Assembly (NCBI GenBank): GCA_949130495.1
Contig: OX422215.1
Span: 529,835,755-529,899,754, forward strand
DNA: 64,000 nucleotides
Origin: Sambucus nigra
Lineage: Eukaryota > Streptophyta > Magnoliopsida > Dipsacales > Adoxaceae
Direction: 5' to 3'
Below the pieces are notes generated by a model that did no database searches, was not told the DNA's origin, and saw only the letters and a program-made list of their open reading frames with translations. Position numbers and translations under genes: made by a program. Positions 46,851 through 58,215 of the stretch are shown here, one piece after another. Every line of letters starts with the position of its first letter. Within the stretch, counting starts at the first letter, position 1.

Positions 46851-47090
46851 TGAGTACATTAACTATAAAGAATCACTCTCTTTAGTTTAGTTTCTTTTTA
46901 CTTTGGTTTACTACTCAATATCTAACAAATTTCTATTTAGTTCAATTTAATATTTTATTAGAGTAATTTTTTATCCTCATATGTTTTAATAATTATGTTC
47001 AACATTGAACACCATGGAACCTCAAGGATCAAACTCCAATCAAAAGCCAAAAAGATTGTGCCCACAGTGTGTCGTGCCATGATTGGGCAG

Positions 47091-47194
47091 ATTGCTGGAG
47101 GAGGAAGAACATAGAAGCCTATGTTGAAGGCTGGGAATGCAGATTGCTGGAGGAAGAAGAACATAGAAGCCTATGTTGAAGGCTGGGAACGCAC
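47091..47194. repeat. 52-bp direct tandem duplication
   Basis: ATTGCTGGAGGAGGAAGAAC at 47091 and ATTGCTGGAGGAAGAAGAAC at 47143 begin two nearly identical units. 52 is not a multiple of three, so any frame is broken. Confidence 0.9.
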
Positions 47195-47782
47195 ATCGCA
47201 GGTCTATTTTTTACTTTTGGATCTCTACTTAGGCATTGTCTGATTAACATAACATGTACTTTAACCCATTGAACATGGGCACTACTTAGTCATTTTGAAT
47301 TCAGTCAATTATTTTGGTTTCTAAGATGTAAGATCTAAGTAACGGCATCTTTTTATATAATATTAAGTGCTAAAACATGGTTACTCCTTAACTTATAGAT
47401 TTGAGAATGAAGGATCCACCGAACACGAACAATGGACCATGAATGAATTTATTATGCCTAAAATGGGTGACTGCGTCATTCGTCACCTGAAGAAGCATCA
47501 TAGAAAGGAAGTAGATATTATTTTTCTGCATCAGTTGTCACGCGTCATAAAATAGTCACCTACGTCATCTGTCACCTGCGTCATTTGTCGCCTAAAATGG
47601 GTAAACAGTGAACCATGAAAAGTACACAAATTTTATTGTGTTTACATACCAAAGGATATATTCTTGACTAAATTTGAAATTTGGAGTAGTTTAGATGCGT
47701 GATTATATAAGGAGTACTATTCAGGTGTGGTATCATATATAACTCATGCTTACAAGGAATTTCCTTTGTTGTACCAGTTAAT

Positions 47783-48653
47783 GTCTACACGGATGTTGCG
47801 CCTGTGGTCATTTCGGTGTTGGATGGCTACAATGTTTGCATATTTGTCCATAGACAAACTGGAATGGGAAAGACTTTTACGTTGGAGGGTACAGATCAGA
47901 ACCGAGGAGTCAATCATAGAACTATGGAACAGCTGTTTAAACTGGTCAAGGAAAGGAAAAAGACTTTTGCATACAGCATATCTATCAGTGTGCTTGAAGT
48001 TTACAACGAGCAAATCAGGGGTTTACTTGCTGCCTCACCAGCGTCAGAAAAGTAATATCATTGCTTATGCATCTTACCCAAATGTCTTTTGCTCAAACAC
48101 TCAAAAAGTTATTTCACCTTTGGCCTTAATTTATTTTATTTTATGTGGGGTTTTCCCCCAATATATTTCACTTCTTGGACTTTTACTCCTACATATCGTA
48201 AATACTTATAAAATAATACAAGATATTCTCACGGTTTGTTATTTTGGGGGTCAAAGTTCAAGATGTGGAAAATAGTACTAGCCCAACACTAAAGGCCAAA
48301 TCACCCCAAAGAAACCAATTAGTTGTATTCCTTTCTTATTAGTCAAATTGTTCTTTGTAATTTTGAATGATAGCAATTTTTTTGGTTTGGTTGTGTAAAA
48401 TTTCATTTGCTCAAATTTACGTTACTTTGTTGTTTTGAGTGTCGAGTAGAATGCCAATTGATATCTGTTTTTAATTTTTACTTTTTGAAGATTGGAAGTA
48501 AGGCAAGCTGCTGAAGAGGTTCATCATGTGCCAGGGATTGTGGAAGCCAAAGTTCAAAATGTCAAAGAGGTATGAAAAGCTCTGCACGCTGGAAGCAATG
48601 CAAGGGCTGTGGGATCAAACAATGTGAATGAGCATAGTAGCCGATCCCATTGG
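47783..48653 (+). pseudogene. Captured kinesin-14 motor-domain fragment (two exons)
   Basis: Exon 1 (47783-48051) reads VYTDVAPVVISVLDGYNVCI, then RQTGMGKTFTLEGT, NRGVNHRTMEQLFK, SISISVLEVYNEQIRGLLA. The P-loop (family GQTGTGKT) has Gly to Arg and Thr to Met changes. Splicing 48051 to 48491 (GTAATA ... GAAG) keeps the frame and gives SEKLEVRQAAEEVHHVPGIV, then EAKVQNVKEV. A stop (TGG to TGA type) follows, then AGSNARAVGSNNVNEHSSRSH with the switch I NxxSSRSH. The neck and the rest of the motor are missing. The EVYNEQIRDLL and VHHVPG words favour a plant KIN14 microtubule motor as donor. Not functional. Confidence 0.85.
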
Positions 48654-49193
48654 GGAGAACTCATAGTTCAATGCGTGTGGAAAGTTTTGGAAAAAAATTA
48701 TATGTGAAAGGCTACAACATAGATATATTAATGGGATCATTTCATATTTGAATGATCAGATTACATTGTATACGCAAGGTAGAATACTGATTCATTTAAT
48801 CTTTATTTTATAGAACATGTTCAATTGGTTCTTTTATTCTATGGAAGTACAATTCGTGGGTAAAACATGTTCTTTTGTTCTATGTCATTATGTCACGCAG
48901 TCATGTCATTATTTCTTAAGTAGGATGGTTAGTCCTATAAATAGAGGAAGTTTTGGCCAATTTTTTTAAAATTGCGTACAATTATTTATGTTATATAATA
49001 AATATTCTCGACTAATGTATTGGTGTTATTCTCATGAATTGCGTTGAATTGATGATTTTGTTTATACGATGTTTAAATTATTTATGACCTAACAATTTAT
49101 TTTGTTGGGGGAACAAAAATATTTCCGTTTCGTAATTACGTTCTTTGGAAATTTTTGTCGTTTTGCGATTACGTGCTTTTTACAAATGTTCGT

Positions 49194-49221
49194 CGTGTCT
49201 TCAGACACGGGCATACCCTAG
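49194..49221 (+). other. Helitron 3' terminal hairpin and CTAG end
   Basis: 6-bp perfect stem, TTCA loop, 8-nt spacer, CTAG|T, the canonical Helitron terminator layout. Confidence 0.85.
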
Positions 49222-50097
49222 TATATATATATAGCTGAGGGCCCAATGGATCTCAATGATCAACATTGTCAGGTAGTAGTGTATCAGGGGGTTCCTTATT
49301 TGGATTTTTCTTCGCAAGACACCCCAGGCACGAAACGTAGTGCAATGTTGGGAATGGGGAGAAGTTTAGTCCTTAGTACTTGGGTTTATGAGGACTTTTA
49401 GAAGATGAGTGAAACAGATTAGTTAGGCGGGTTAGATTAACTAGGTTGTTTAAAAGGTCTGCAATAGGTGTGCACTATTAGAAGAGGGGTGAGGTGTATC
49501 TCATGAGAGTGCGATACCAATTTAAATACGAGAGATTTCATATTTTATAATATGGCATTTATGTAGTTGCTAAATAATTTTCAAAAACTTAGGCTCTGAC
49601 CCGTTTCTCTATTTTCCTCTCTCTTGCTATATATCTATTTATATTAGGCATCCAGGCACAAGGACGCCTGGATGATGATTCTTTCGAGTCAGACGTTTGT
49701 TGAAATAGCTGTGGATGCCAACATGTTTATTGTACATGCTTCTATCCTTGAGATCTAGATAGGAGGTATTGTAGAAACATTCGGGCCGATAGCCCAACTG
49801 TATTCATTTATTCTTTTATCTCCTTTTTAGCGCGGCATTCGATTTGGTTGTATTATGTTAAACCGAGTGTTCAGTTACTTTATATAATTTCAGTTTCGTA
49901 TATATAAATGCGTAAATGTTTTATTTAGTTGGTTTGGTTAAAAAGATTAGTTAATATAAAATGTTGACGCTGGCCTAATAAGTTATTAGTAATTAAATTG
50001 GTTTTCGACAGTGATGCTAAGAATGAACCATATGAGACTCCTATTTTAATTTTGTATAGGATTGATCACCCAGTATTTTATTAGGCAGGGTGTCACA
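49222..50097 (+). mobile_element. LTR F, segment 3 (3' end)
   Basis: Continues LTR F to AGGCAGGGTGTCACA. Aligns with E2 39650-40343 (GCTAAATAATTTTCAAAA, GGCATCCAGGCACAAGGACG, ATTGATCACCCAG). It contains one module copy (49262-49370) that E2 lacks. Confidence 0.78.
49262..49370 (+). repeat. Dispersed ~115-bp module, copy 4 (inside LTR F)
   Basis: GGGGGTTCCTTATTTGGATT, TTCGCAAGACACCCCAGGCA and ATGTTGGGAATGGGGAGAAG blocks. Flank pairing CCCCA(G)/(A)TGGGG replaces CTCCAC/GTGGAG. Confidence 0.6.
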
Positions 50098-51782
50098 GAT
50101 GGTATTAGAGCATCAGGTTGTAGTGTCTTTAGGAATTTGTGTGAAAGTACTACATTTTCAACATTACTTTCGATTTGATATAGAGCCTTATGATTAGGAT
50201 TGTTGATTCCTTTTATGAGATTTCGTTCTCCTTCCATTATGTAAGATTATAGTAAATCTTTTGTGCGCTCAGTTGAGATTCATGTGCGGATCGATGACGG
50301 GAGACCAGGGAAGTCCGTTATGAGGTAAGTAGGAGGCGTGGTTGAGTTGGAGCAGTTAGTTGAAGTCGAGGACGAGGACCACATTACATGTCACTCCCCT
50401 TGTGGAATTGTCAAGGATTGCTGCAACGAATACTAAGGTATAGTAGTTATAACTATCCACGTACCTCTATAGTAAAGAGTTATGCTAAACTTGAATTATA
50501 CCCAGTGAAGTTAAATTGGGAAAAAGGTTGAAAGGATCTTTGATAAGGACCATACGTTAAAGTTAAGTCATGCAGAGGCAGTGTAGATTTATTCAGTGGA
50601 AGTATAGGGCTCAAAAGCTTTGGCTTAGAGAGGGTATAGAAAGGACCAGATGTGAAAATTTGAGGAAATTTTTTCACTCGTTGGAGAAATGGTGAAATGG
50701 TGGGAACGATGGTCACCATACTTGAGGGAGCAGGATGTTTATCTCATAGAGGAATCTTACAAATGATTTTAATAGCGAATTTCTTTAATTTACCAAACAT
50801 GGGGAGAGTGTAGTTTCTAAATTATACACATAAGGATTGGTCAGAGGCCAACAGTGAATAAAGAGTTATATGGATAAGTGAACTTTGTACCAAATTAAGG
50901 TGGGTACAATGAAGAGAGAGTCCTTCAGAGGACTGATAGGGTCACTTATAAGTGTTGCTAACACTTATGTAGAATTTGTGTTCGTGCAACCCCACAGGTG
51001 ATTGTCAGGATCAAGGCTATAGAGTCCAAGATACTAATAACCTTAACGTGGTCAGGGAGGCTAGAGACGAGGAAATATGGTGATGTGGAACGTAGAACCA
51101 CACGCTTTGGTCTTACCCGACCTGAATTTAAGGACAAGAATAGGGTGCCGAGATGGGGCATTGATTTAAGTAGTTTTGGTTCAGTTAAGACAAGTGTACT
51201 ATGTTCGGGAACCAATTAGAGCAGTTAGGGAGATTGGTAAAGTTATTATTATGAGTTTCACCTCGGATGAAGGAGGTATATTTTGTGTGGCTAGATTGAG
51301 TCACAGTATTTTATTAGCCCTAGATTCGTGCGTGTGATTCGAGTTTACTGTTAGTATCGGTAACATTATATAGTGTATGTCTATATGTTTTTTTGCAGTA
51401 GGGGGGTTTTATTTTACTTCATTCACTGTGAAAAAAATGGGTGTTGGTATTTTGAGATTATATTTGGTTTGCACTGCTCGTTTTGTATGTTTTATACGAG
51501 TATAGTACTATTCTGAGTATAATAGGTATTTGTGGATAATCGGAGTGATATAAGGCTAATGATTGCAAGACTATCATATCCGTAGTTCCAGGGTGGAACG
51601 GGTTGTTATTACGATATCTCACCTGGATATAGGTTGAGCTTGTCTTTATTATACATTTAGATGGAACTTCAGTGAGTAGATGTTTCACTACCATGACGTT
51701 AGTGCATGGGGACCTTATAGATATGATCTAAGGTATGCATGATTAATTATTTTATATGTTTTATGCTGACATACCTCCATGA

Positions 51783-51890
51783 CCGACAATGTTAAGTGGT
51801 AGTGTATCATAGGGGTTCCTTCTTTGGATTTTTCTTTGCGAGACACTCCACGCATGAACCTTGACGACGTTGGGAGTGGAGAGATGTTGT
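51783..51890 (+). repeat. Dispersed ~115-bp module, copy 5
   Basis: GGGGTTCCTTCTTTGGATTT, GCGAGACACTCCACGCATGA, GACGACGTTGGGAGTGGAGA. CTCCAC pairs with GTGGAG. Best preserved copy together with 16405-16520. Confidence 0.65.
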
Positions 51891-52239
51891 ATACTAGGAT
51901 GTTGGTTTTGATGATAGATTAGATAAGGGTCATGTGAAGATTAAAGGCTAATGGAAAAGCACTGAAAATGTTTCTCTCACCACAAGTATGTGGGTGAGGC
52001 AAGGTAAAGGAAGTCAGGTTGAGGCTTAAAGCCATGCCTTAAATAGAAGAAGAATTCAGAGGAAATACGTTTTGGGTATGATATTCGTAACACTTTTGCG
52101 GAGAGTAGGCACACCCATTAGTTGGACTTTCTATCTCGCCAAGATGGAAGGATATAGTGGTTGAAGTACGTTAGTAGGTTAAAGAGATAGGATTTAGAAT
52201 GTCCCGATGGTGTGCCTTAGGCCGTTATATCTTGATGAC

Positions 52240-52350
52240 CGACGATGTGAGGAATTAGTGTAACAGGAGGGTTCCTTGTTTGGATTTTGATTTATGAGAC
52301 GTCCCACATATGAAATCAAGAAAATGTCGGGAGTAGAGAGAGGTATTGAG
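52240..52350 (+). repeat. Dispersed ~115-bp module, copy 6
   Basis: GACCGACGATGTGAGG, GGGTTCCTTGTTTGGATTTT, GAGACGTCCCACATATGAAA and GTCGGGAGTAGAGAG in the same order as copy 5. Confidence 0.6.
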
Positions 52351-53117
52351 CACTAGGGATATAGTTAGGACAATTCTCATTTTACGTGTGTAGGAAAACA
52401 CATTGATCTTATGACTATTTAGAGATAAGGACAGTCGAGCAAGTGGCGCTGATATATAAAGAATGGAATTTCTAATTATTCGAGTTAGGAATATCCAGGT
52501 GTTAGTACAAGGCTGAGGAAAATGAGGCCCATTTTTAGAGAGAGTGTTACGTATGGGACGTTTATAATGGTTGTGCAGATAGGAACGGATTATAGGGTGT
52601 ATACGCACCTTGGTAAGATGGTTTTATGTATTGTCTAAAATAGAAGGTGCGTAGTATATAAAGCTGAAGAATATGCTTTGGAGCAGTTATAGGTTGGATT
52701 GAACGTCATAGGATGCACACGATAACCCAATTATGTAGGTGCAACAAGAGTTCGTACACCTAAGATAAGAGAGAAAACTGATGGTAATAGTCAAGCGTTA
52801 GTGTAGTTTCCTTATGAGGGAGATTTGATGTCCTGATGTTAATGAATGGAAGCTTCGGGTGTTAGCTTTCCAATTAGATAGATATGTTAGAGCTACGATT
52901 TTAGGCTCATTTTCTTTATATACGGTTATTTTTCGTTGTTATAGTTGATCTTACGATCAAGGTAGTGTTGTAACATATAGAGGTTTGGTTAGGCTTGTTG
53001 TTAAGCTAGTGCAATAGAAAATAAGCCTTGAAATGGGTGGGTACCGTGAACGACTATAAGGTAGGGTATCTTGATATTCAAACCATACTAGATATCCATC
53101 ACTCCCCCATTTTAAGG

Positions 53118-53854
53118 TCCTAACTTGGTAGTGAAATCATTAAGTAAATAAAGCATGCTGGGAAAGGCACAATTTTAGGAAAAACTCCCTTTTGGGTAAA
53201 AACTTTTATTTCACTATATAATGCAAATCTCAACTTATAATTACATAGAGAAATCTGCAATGAATTTTCTGCAGAAAACCTACATAGACCGCAACCTGAA
53301 ATTAGCAAAGATTCCTGCAAGAACCTCAAGAACCACAACTCTTCCTTCAACAATGAATAGCCTCGAGTATCCCCAATGACTGTAGTCCTCTGCAATCATC
53401 TTCAACGAGAACTACCAATCCAGCAGTAAAAATGGCACTCTATAAAGATAAACTTCCACAGAAGTATTTAGGTTCCACTAATTATTCACAAAAAAATTGG
53501 GATGTTTTGGTGAATCAAAAACTAGATGTTTTGGGAGTTTGAATGACAAGCCTATTTCGTTTGAACGACATGAGAAATTTTTTTTGAAAAAAGCTCGCCT
53601 ACAGATCTTACAAAGAAAAATTGCCTCATTTTAATTAAATTTTTTTTTGAAAAATATCCCAATACTAAAGTAAAGCATTTACGAAGCTTAAACACATTCC
53701 TTACCAAAATCAATCTTCTAGATGTCCGTTGTTAAAGAAACTTGATATTCGGATCCGTCGTCTTGAACAAATGATCGTGAACTTGCTTTGACAGTTGTAG
53801 CGGTATACGACATACACAATGTAACCTCGGGACTATTGAAAATATGTCCTTTCA
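53118..53854 (-). mobile_element. Copia LTR A'' (3' LTR, diverged)
   Basis: Shares with LTR A the AGGAAAAACTCCC...TTTTATTTC start region, the TTTCGTTTGAACGACATGAG palindrome remnant (53555-53575), GAAACTTGATATTCGGATCC and GCGGTATACGACATA. Ends at TGTCCTTTCA (minus TGAAAGGACAT), followed by a C-run that is the polypurine tract complement. The left limit is blurred. Confidence 0.7.
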
Positions 53855-54489
53855 AATATCCCCCTACGTCAATGCCGATACAAAATAAAAATAATCTAAA
53901 TTATCAATACAAAAATCCTATACAAATATAATACCCTCACATGAAACCCAAAAACCGTAAAGATACTAAATATGCAAGTCTTCAAATTCTCTTCAAAATC
54001 TTCACCCTTGAAATCTCGAAATCTCTTTGCTATCCTTGCACTTCTTTAATGTGCTTTACAAATGATCATCAAGTCCTAAACACAATAAACAAATCAAATA
54101 CCTTTGTGAAGTATCGAATTTGAAATGAGATAAACATAAATCAAATTAAGTAAATCAATTCTGCAATCTCCCCCATAATTCAAATTCTCAGTCCCCCATA
54201 ATTCATAATTCTTTCTCCCCTTTTTATTTGTCCAAAATACACAAGGAAAAGAATAAACACAACTAAATACAGAGTGTCATGACAAGTATATCAAATATAT
54301 ATCAATTAAACTCATGCAAGGATAAACTCAAAAGCAATCACAACCAACAATCCCCATTTGTTCAAGACTCCATGGTGTCTGCTTTTCTTCTCTCTCTGTG
54401 TAGACACACACACACACACACACATACACACAATAGTTTAGTTTTTTTTATTAAAAAGTTACCACAATCAACAAATCCCTCACTATACA
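53855..54489 (-). mobile_element. 3' internal region of copia A''
   Basis: Non-coding, with AATATCCCCCTACG tract and CTCCCCCATAAT runs like those of copia A. Contains an (AC)n microsatellite (54403-54432). Interrupted by LTR C' at 54490. Confidence 0.65.
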
Positions 54490-54901
54490 TGTGGGTACCT
54501 CGATTAACTATTATGGCCCTGATGAGTAGCCCAATTAAGTTCGGTCCGAAGTCTAAAGGCCTCGTGCATAACTAATTAAGCTATAACCCATTCAAACCCT
54601 AAAATCTATCAAGAGATATTCTAGGGATCATAGGTTAACGTGGAGGAGTCCAATACCTCCACTCTTCGAGAAATTACATGTATATATTAAACCCTCAGCC
54701 CGGGGCAAAGGGCACGTAGTTGTAAACACTCCCCCGGAGTAAAGAAAAATAAGAAACAGAGAGCACCACCGTGGACGTAGGCCATTTTATCGAACCACGT
54801 ATATCTTGTGTCATGTGTGATTGTAGTTATTTTGTGTTCTTTATTTATTCTCGTGATCGCATTTTCTTATTATTTTTGTGTTGAGATTTATTGTCACCAC
54901 A
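54490..54901 (+). mobile_element. Gypsy (Tat) LTR C', 5' LTR
   Basis: 412 bp, TGTGGGTACC...TTGTCACCACA, directly before a PBS. Equal in length to LTR C (60453-60864) and related at about 70% by eye, e.g. GTGGACGTAGG and GAACCACGTA. TATA-like ATGTATATATTAAACCC near 54679. Confidence 0.88.
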
Positions 54902-54902
54902 A

Positions 54903-54918
54903 TTGGCGCCGTCTGTGA
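54903..54918 (+). other. Primer-binding site of gypsy C'
   Basis: TTGGCGCCGTCTGTGA; TGGCGCC complements the 3' end of plant tRNA-Asp. The TTGGCGCCGTCTGTG form is common in Tat elements. Confidence 0.85.
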
Positions 54919-54968
54919 ATAGCGATTGTTTTTTCTTTGAAGAAAGCCTTCACCATCAAGAACCCAAA

Positions 54969-55956
54969 ATGTCTGGTCACAACGATAACGCCCTTTAAGC
55001 AGGGGATATTCAAGACCAACCCATTCCTCGAAGGGTTAGATCCTAAGTTCGACGTTCAAACCCAAGGCGTCGCACAGAACGATAGGCCTCGGAAGAAAGC
55101 CAGGGACTAGCTAGGTCGACGTAAGTTTCCAGGCTGATCGATGCCTACGAGGCCAGACTCCAAGAGCAATAGGAAGCTACTTGTAAGCATGAAGCTGAGA
55201 ACACTCGCCTCAAGAGAAACTCAAAAAGATGGAGAGATAACTCCATCCCAGCACGAGGCAACGTCACTATCGCACTTCTAGCCCTCAGGCGAGCAAGTCT
55301 CGTAGCCGAGGAAGGAGTCCAATACATGGACCTCCAAAAATCGAGGGACATAGGTCAGATGATGACTTATCTGAGAAACATCAATCAGCTCACCGTTATA
55401 GGAGCCCATGCTGAGCGAATGACGACATTCGAAATTTGGTCCGAAGAGAAATGGACCAACACCTAGTGCATTGGTGTGCCGGGTCGACTAAAGAGCTGGC
55501 CAGGCGAGCTCTCAGGACCCAGATGAAATCCCCTTTCTCAAGGTAAATAGAAGAAGAAGAAGCCCCCAAGAAGTTTGCAATGCCTAGGTTTATGATCTAC
55601 GATTGAAAGACCGACCCTATCGACCATGTTAGGCAGTATAGGCAAGTGAGGAACTGTTGGAATCACAGGGACGCATTAATGTGTAGGATCTTTCCGATGA
55701 GCTTATATGATGTGGCTCAAAAGTAGTTCGAGAGACTACCTCATCGATCCATTAGGAGCTTCGAGTCCCTAGCAGAGCTCTTCACAGCTCGCTTCATTAC
55801 CAGCATCTCCCACCCGAAGAGGATGGATTCTTTGTTGACAGTAAAGAAAATGCCCCAGGAGATCCTCAAGAACGATGTGAAGAGATATTGGGAGCTATTC
55901 AACAAGGTGGAGGACTGCTCGGAGCAGGGCTCCGTGGCATCCTTTAAGATTGGTTT
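54969..55956 (+). pseudogene. Tat-lineage gypsy gag (element C')
   Basis: Start MSGHNDNAL at 54969, then a disrupted basic region and coiled-coil pieces (DAYEARLQEQ, KHEAENTRLKR). The gag core is readable at 55535-55955: APKKFAMPRFMIYD, KTDPIDHVRQYRQVRN, DALMCRIFPMSLYDVAQK, FERLPHRSIRSFESLAELF, KKMPQEILKND, YWELFNKVEDCSEQGSVASF. These are signature motifs of Tat gag. In-frame stops at DxK and AQKxF positions (GGA to TGA and TGG to TAG types). Cut at 55957 by LTR A'. Confidence 0.85.
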
Positions 55957-56976
55957 TGTAAAGGGAAAATAATCCCAAAGGGTGGTTTTCACAAACTTCC
56001 AATTTTAAACCAATTTTAGTTCATCCCTGAAACATTCAACTACGTGTCAATACAAATAACATATAGCACGCGTCATAATAATTCAGGAAAAATCCCCTAA
56101 GGGCAAAACCTTTTATTTCTATAACTTCGAAAAGTTTACAAGACCATTGACTTACATACAACCTGATAATCGCCCACAAGTGTAACGAGGGGTGTCTTCA
56201 TCAAACCTTCAAAGCAACGACTAGAAATCTATAGTGGTTCACGCATAGCTATACCACAAGGACCGCAGCTCAAAACACTCCATAGAAACTCCCTCCACAA
56301 TAGCACGTAGCTCTCGGTTGTAGAGATCTCCCCACAAAGGATGAACAAAAGAAAAGCAGTGTTCTTGAACACCAAAACAATTCACCAAAGCATATGGGGT
56401 TTTTGTGAATTGAAAATTGAAGGGGATTAAACCGTAAACGAAGAAGTCAAAAGGATTTTGTAGTTTCGCAATTTTCTGTCTTTCAAAATGCTGGGACTTC
56501 TGAATGAAAATGAAACCATTTAATGAGTATTTATACAAAATCATGCCGCCTCGGTATATGAACTCGTTCGAACGAGAAAGAGATCTTGCGCGAATGACAT
56601 ACACGTGTCATTCAAGAGACATCGTGCGATAATGCAATGTCGTTTGAATGACAGAGCAAAGTCGTTTGAATGGCTGTTACATCAATAAATATTATTTTTA
56701 ATGTCCGCTCCAATACTTAGAAAAAATACTCATTCTCAAATTTTGAAGAAAAAGTCCGCTCCAACACTTAGAAAATATGTTGTAAAAATATCCCAAAAGC
56801 TCTAAGTGTAAAGTTAAGGTATTAAAAACATAACCTTACCAAAGTAAACTTTGCGGAGTCTTTTTGATGAAGAACTTGATATTCGGATCCGTATTTGATG
56901 CTTGAATGTTCTTTGACGGTGTTGCGGTATACGACATATTAAATTCATAACAGACTTATAAAATAATGTCCTTACA
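55957..56976 (-). mobile_element. Copia LTR A' (complete, 3' LTR)
   Basis: 1020 bp, plus TGTAAAGGG...ATAATGTCCTTACA, with a polypurine tract complement (AATCGCCCCCTATG) after 56976. This is the only complete A LTR in the window. TATAAATA (minus) near 56530, palindrome cluster 56563-56675. Confidence 0.9.
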
Positions 56977-58215
56977 AATCGCCCCCTATGTCTATGTCGG
57001 TACATACATAAAAACATCTGAATTATCAAATACCAAAAAAACATATACAAATCTACCCTCCTTTGAATAAATTTGCAAGATCTCAAACTTTTCTTCAGAA
57101 CTCTTCAACTTCAAATTTCAAAGCTTTTCTCATCAGGGGGTGTGCAACATAATGATCTTCAATCTTTGTACCTACAAACATGAGACAAAGCAAATACCTT
57201 CGTGACACATCGAGTTTAAAATGATATAAGAATAAATCAGTAATAAATAAAATCTCCCCAAAGCAAACTCCCCCATAACATGATAATTCTTTCTCCCCCT
57301 TTTTATGATGTCCCCAAATAGACAGATAAGAAGAAATAATCAAAACATGGAGTGTCACGAAAAAAATGCATAGCAAATATGAATCAATCAACGCACATGC
57401 AAAGGAGTATCTCAAAAATATTCACAAACTATTTTTGATTTTTCAAATTTTTCGTACAAAAAAGATACCAAAAATCAGACCATGGATTTATACCAAAACA
57501 ACCAAGTCATGGAAATAGAATGTATGGGTGAGAACACATTCGATACGTAAATAAACTCAATCAATCATATGTGCACGATGAATACGTGTACTCCTAACGA
57601 ATGAACATCAAAAGTATCCTTAGGTGTAAAAATTATTGAATTTAGATGACATCGTCTTATGCAAATCAACAAATCAAAGTCAAATTGATTTCCACAACGA
57701 TAATGTCCAAAACTATTTAACGCTTTTTGAAGACATAGAAAAAAAGACATGCAAACCCCTTTTAATTTTCATCCAAACTCCCTCATATATATTTTCTTTT
57801 AGAGGTCTAAAAACTAAATTCTCAAACTTTGGAGAATTGGTGTAAAAACCTAATTGGCCCATAATTGGAATGAATTTATTTTTATTGCCTATAAATTTTT
57901 TTTAGCTCTTTTAAACCTCTTTGGACCCCGAATAATAAAATTCCTCAATTTTTAGGTCCGATATAACGGTGGCTTAGTATTCGCAAAGGCAAAATGTACC
58001 TTTCGCAGCGCTTCCCCGTTTTTACATAAAGCACACAAATCCTCACAAACATGGTTCAAAGGTGCACACTTTTTACGGTCTTGATTTATCGCATTTCGTT
58101 CGTTGTATAGACATAATTGAGATAAACGCAATAATCAAACAAATTCGTGCATGTGTGCATCAAAGGACAAAGTGAGTCAATCATGTAGACAACTTAATGA
58201 CTCCAAACATTAATT
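56977..58215 (-). mobile_element. 3' internal region of copia A'
   Basis: Non-coding, matches 850-1180 first, then runs parallel to the B interior (e.g. the GGACCCCGAATAATAAAATT stretch at 57935, like 2415). Ends abruptly at LTR B'. Confidence 0.75.

Larger units (their letters stand above)
42470..49221 (+). mobile_element. Helitron carrying host gene fragments
   Basis: The 3' end is clear: hairpin CGTGTC-TTCA-GACACG (49194-49209), 8 nt, then CTAG at 49218-49221 followed by T. Flanks on both sides are AT repeats within LTR F. It has no Rep/helicase and no terminal inverted repeat, so it is non-autonomous. The 5' terminus is not resolved: I do not see a convincing TC start next to the microsatellite, so the left limit is the end of the AT tract. 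Fragments of centrin, UTP23 and kinesin-14 all lie in the element's sense direction. Confidence 0.75.
50098..53117 (+). mobile_element. Element F PBS and internal debris
   Basis: PBS TGGTATTAGAGC (50100-50111, one mismatch) with the same following sequence as element D. Interior has no ORF over 120 codons with any family motif. ORFs 50998-51219 and 52255-52608 are unsupported. Two modules lie at 51783-51890 and 52240-52350. The 3' end is missing: copia A'' follows. Like D, it looks like a Tekay-related non-autonomous or fully decayed element. Confidence 0.65.

Noticed and set aside
47727..48275. 182-codon ORF overlapping the kinesin fragment
   Set aside because: It is in another frame; the kinesin motifs and the in-frame splice are in the frame of 47783-48051.
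44193..48653. Centrin, UTP23 and kinesin as working host genes
   Set aside because: Each is a short exon piece with stops or frameshift, lacking most of its domain, inside a Helitron.
50998..51219. ORFs in the interior of F (also 51458-51694, 52255-52608)
   Set aside because: No gag or pol motif and no matching ORF in element D, its relative.
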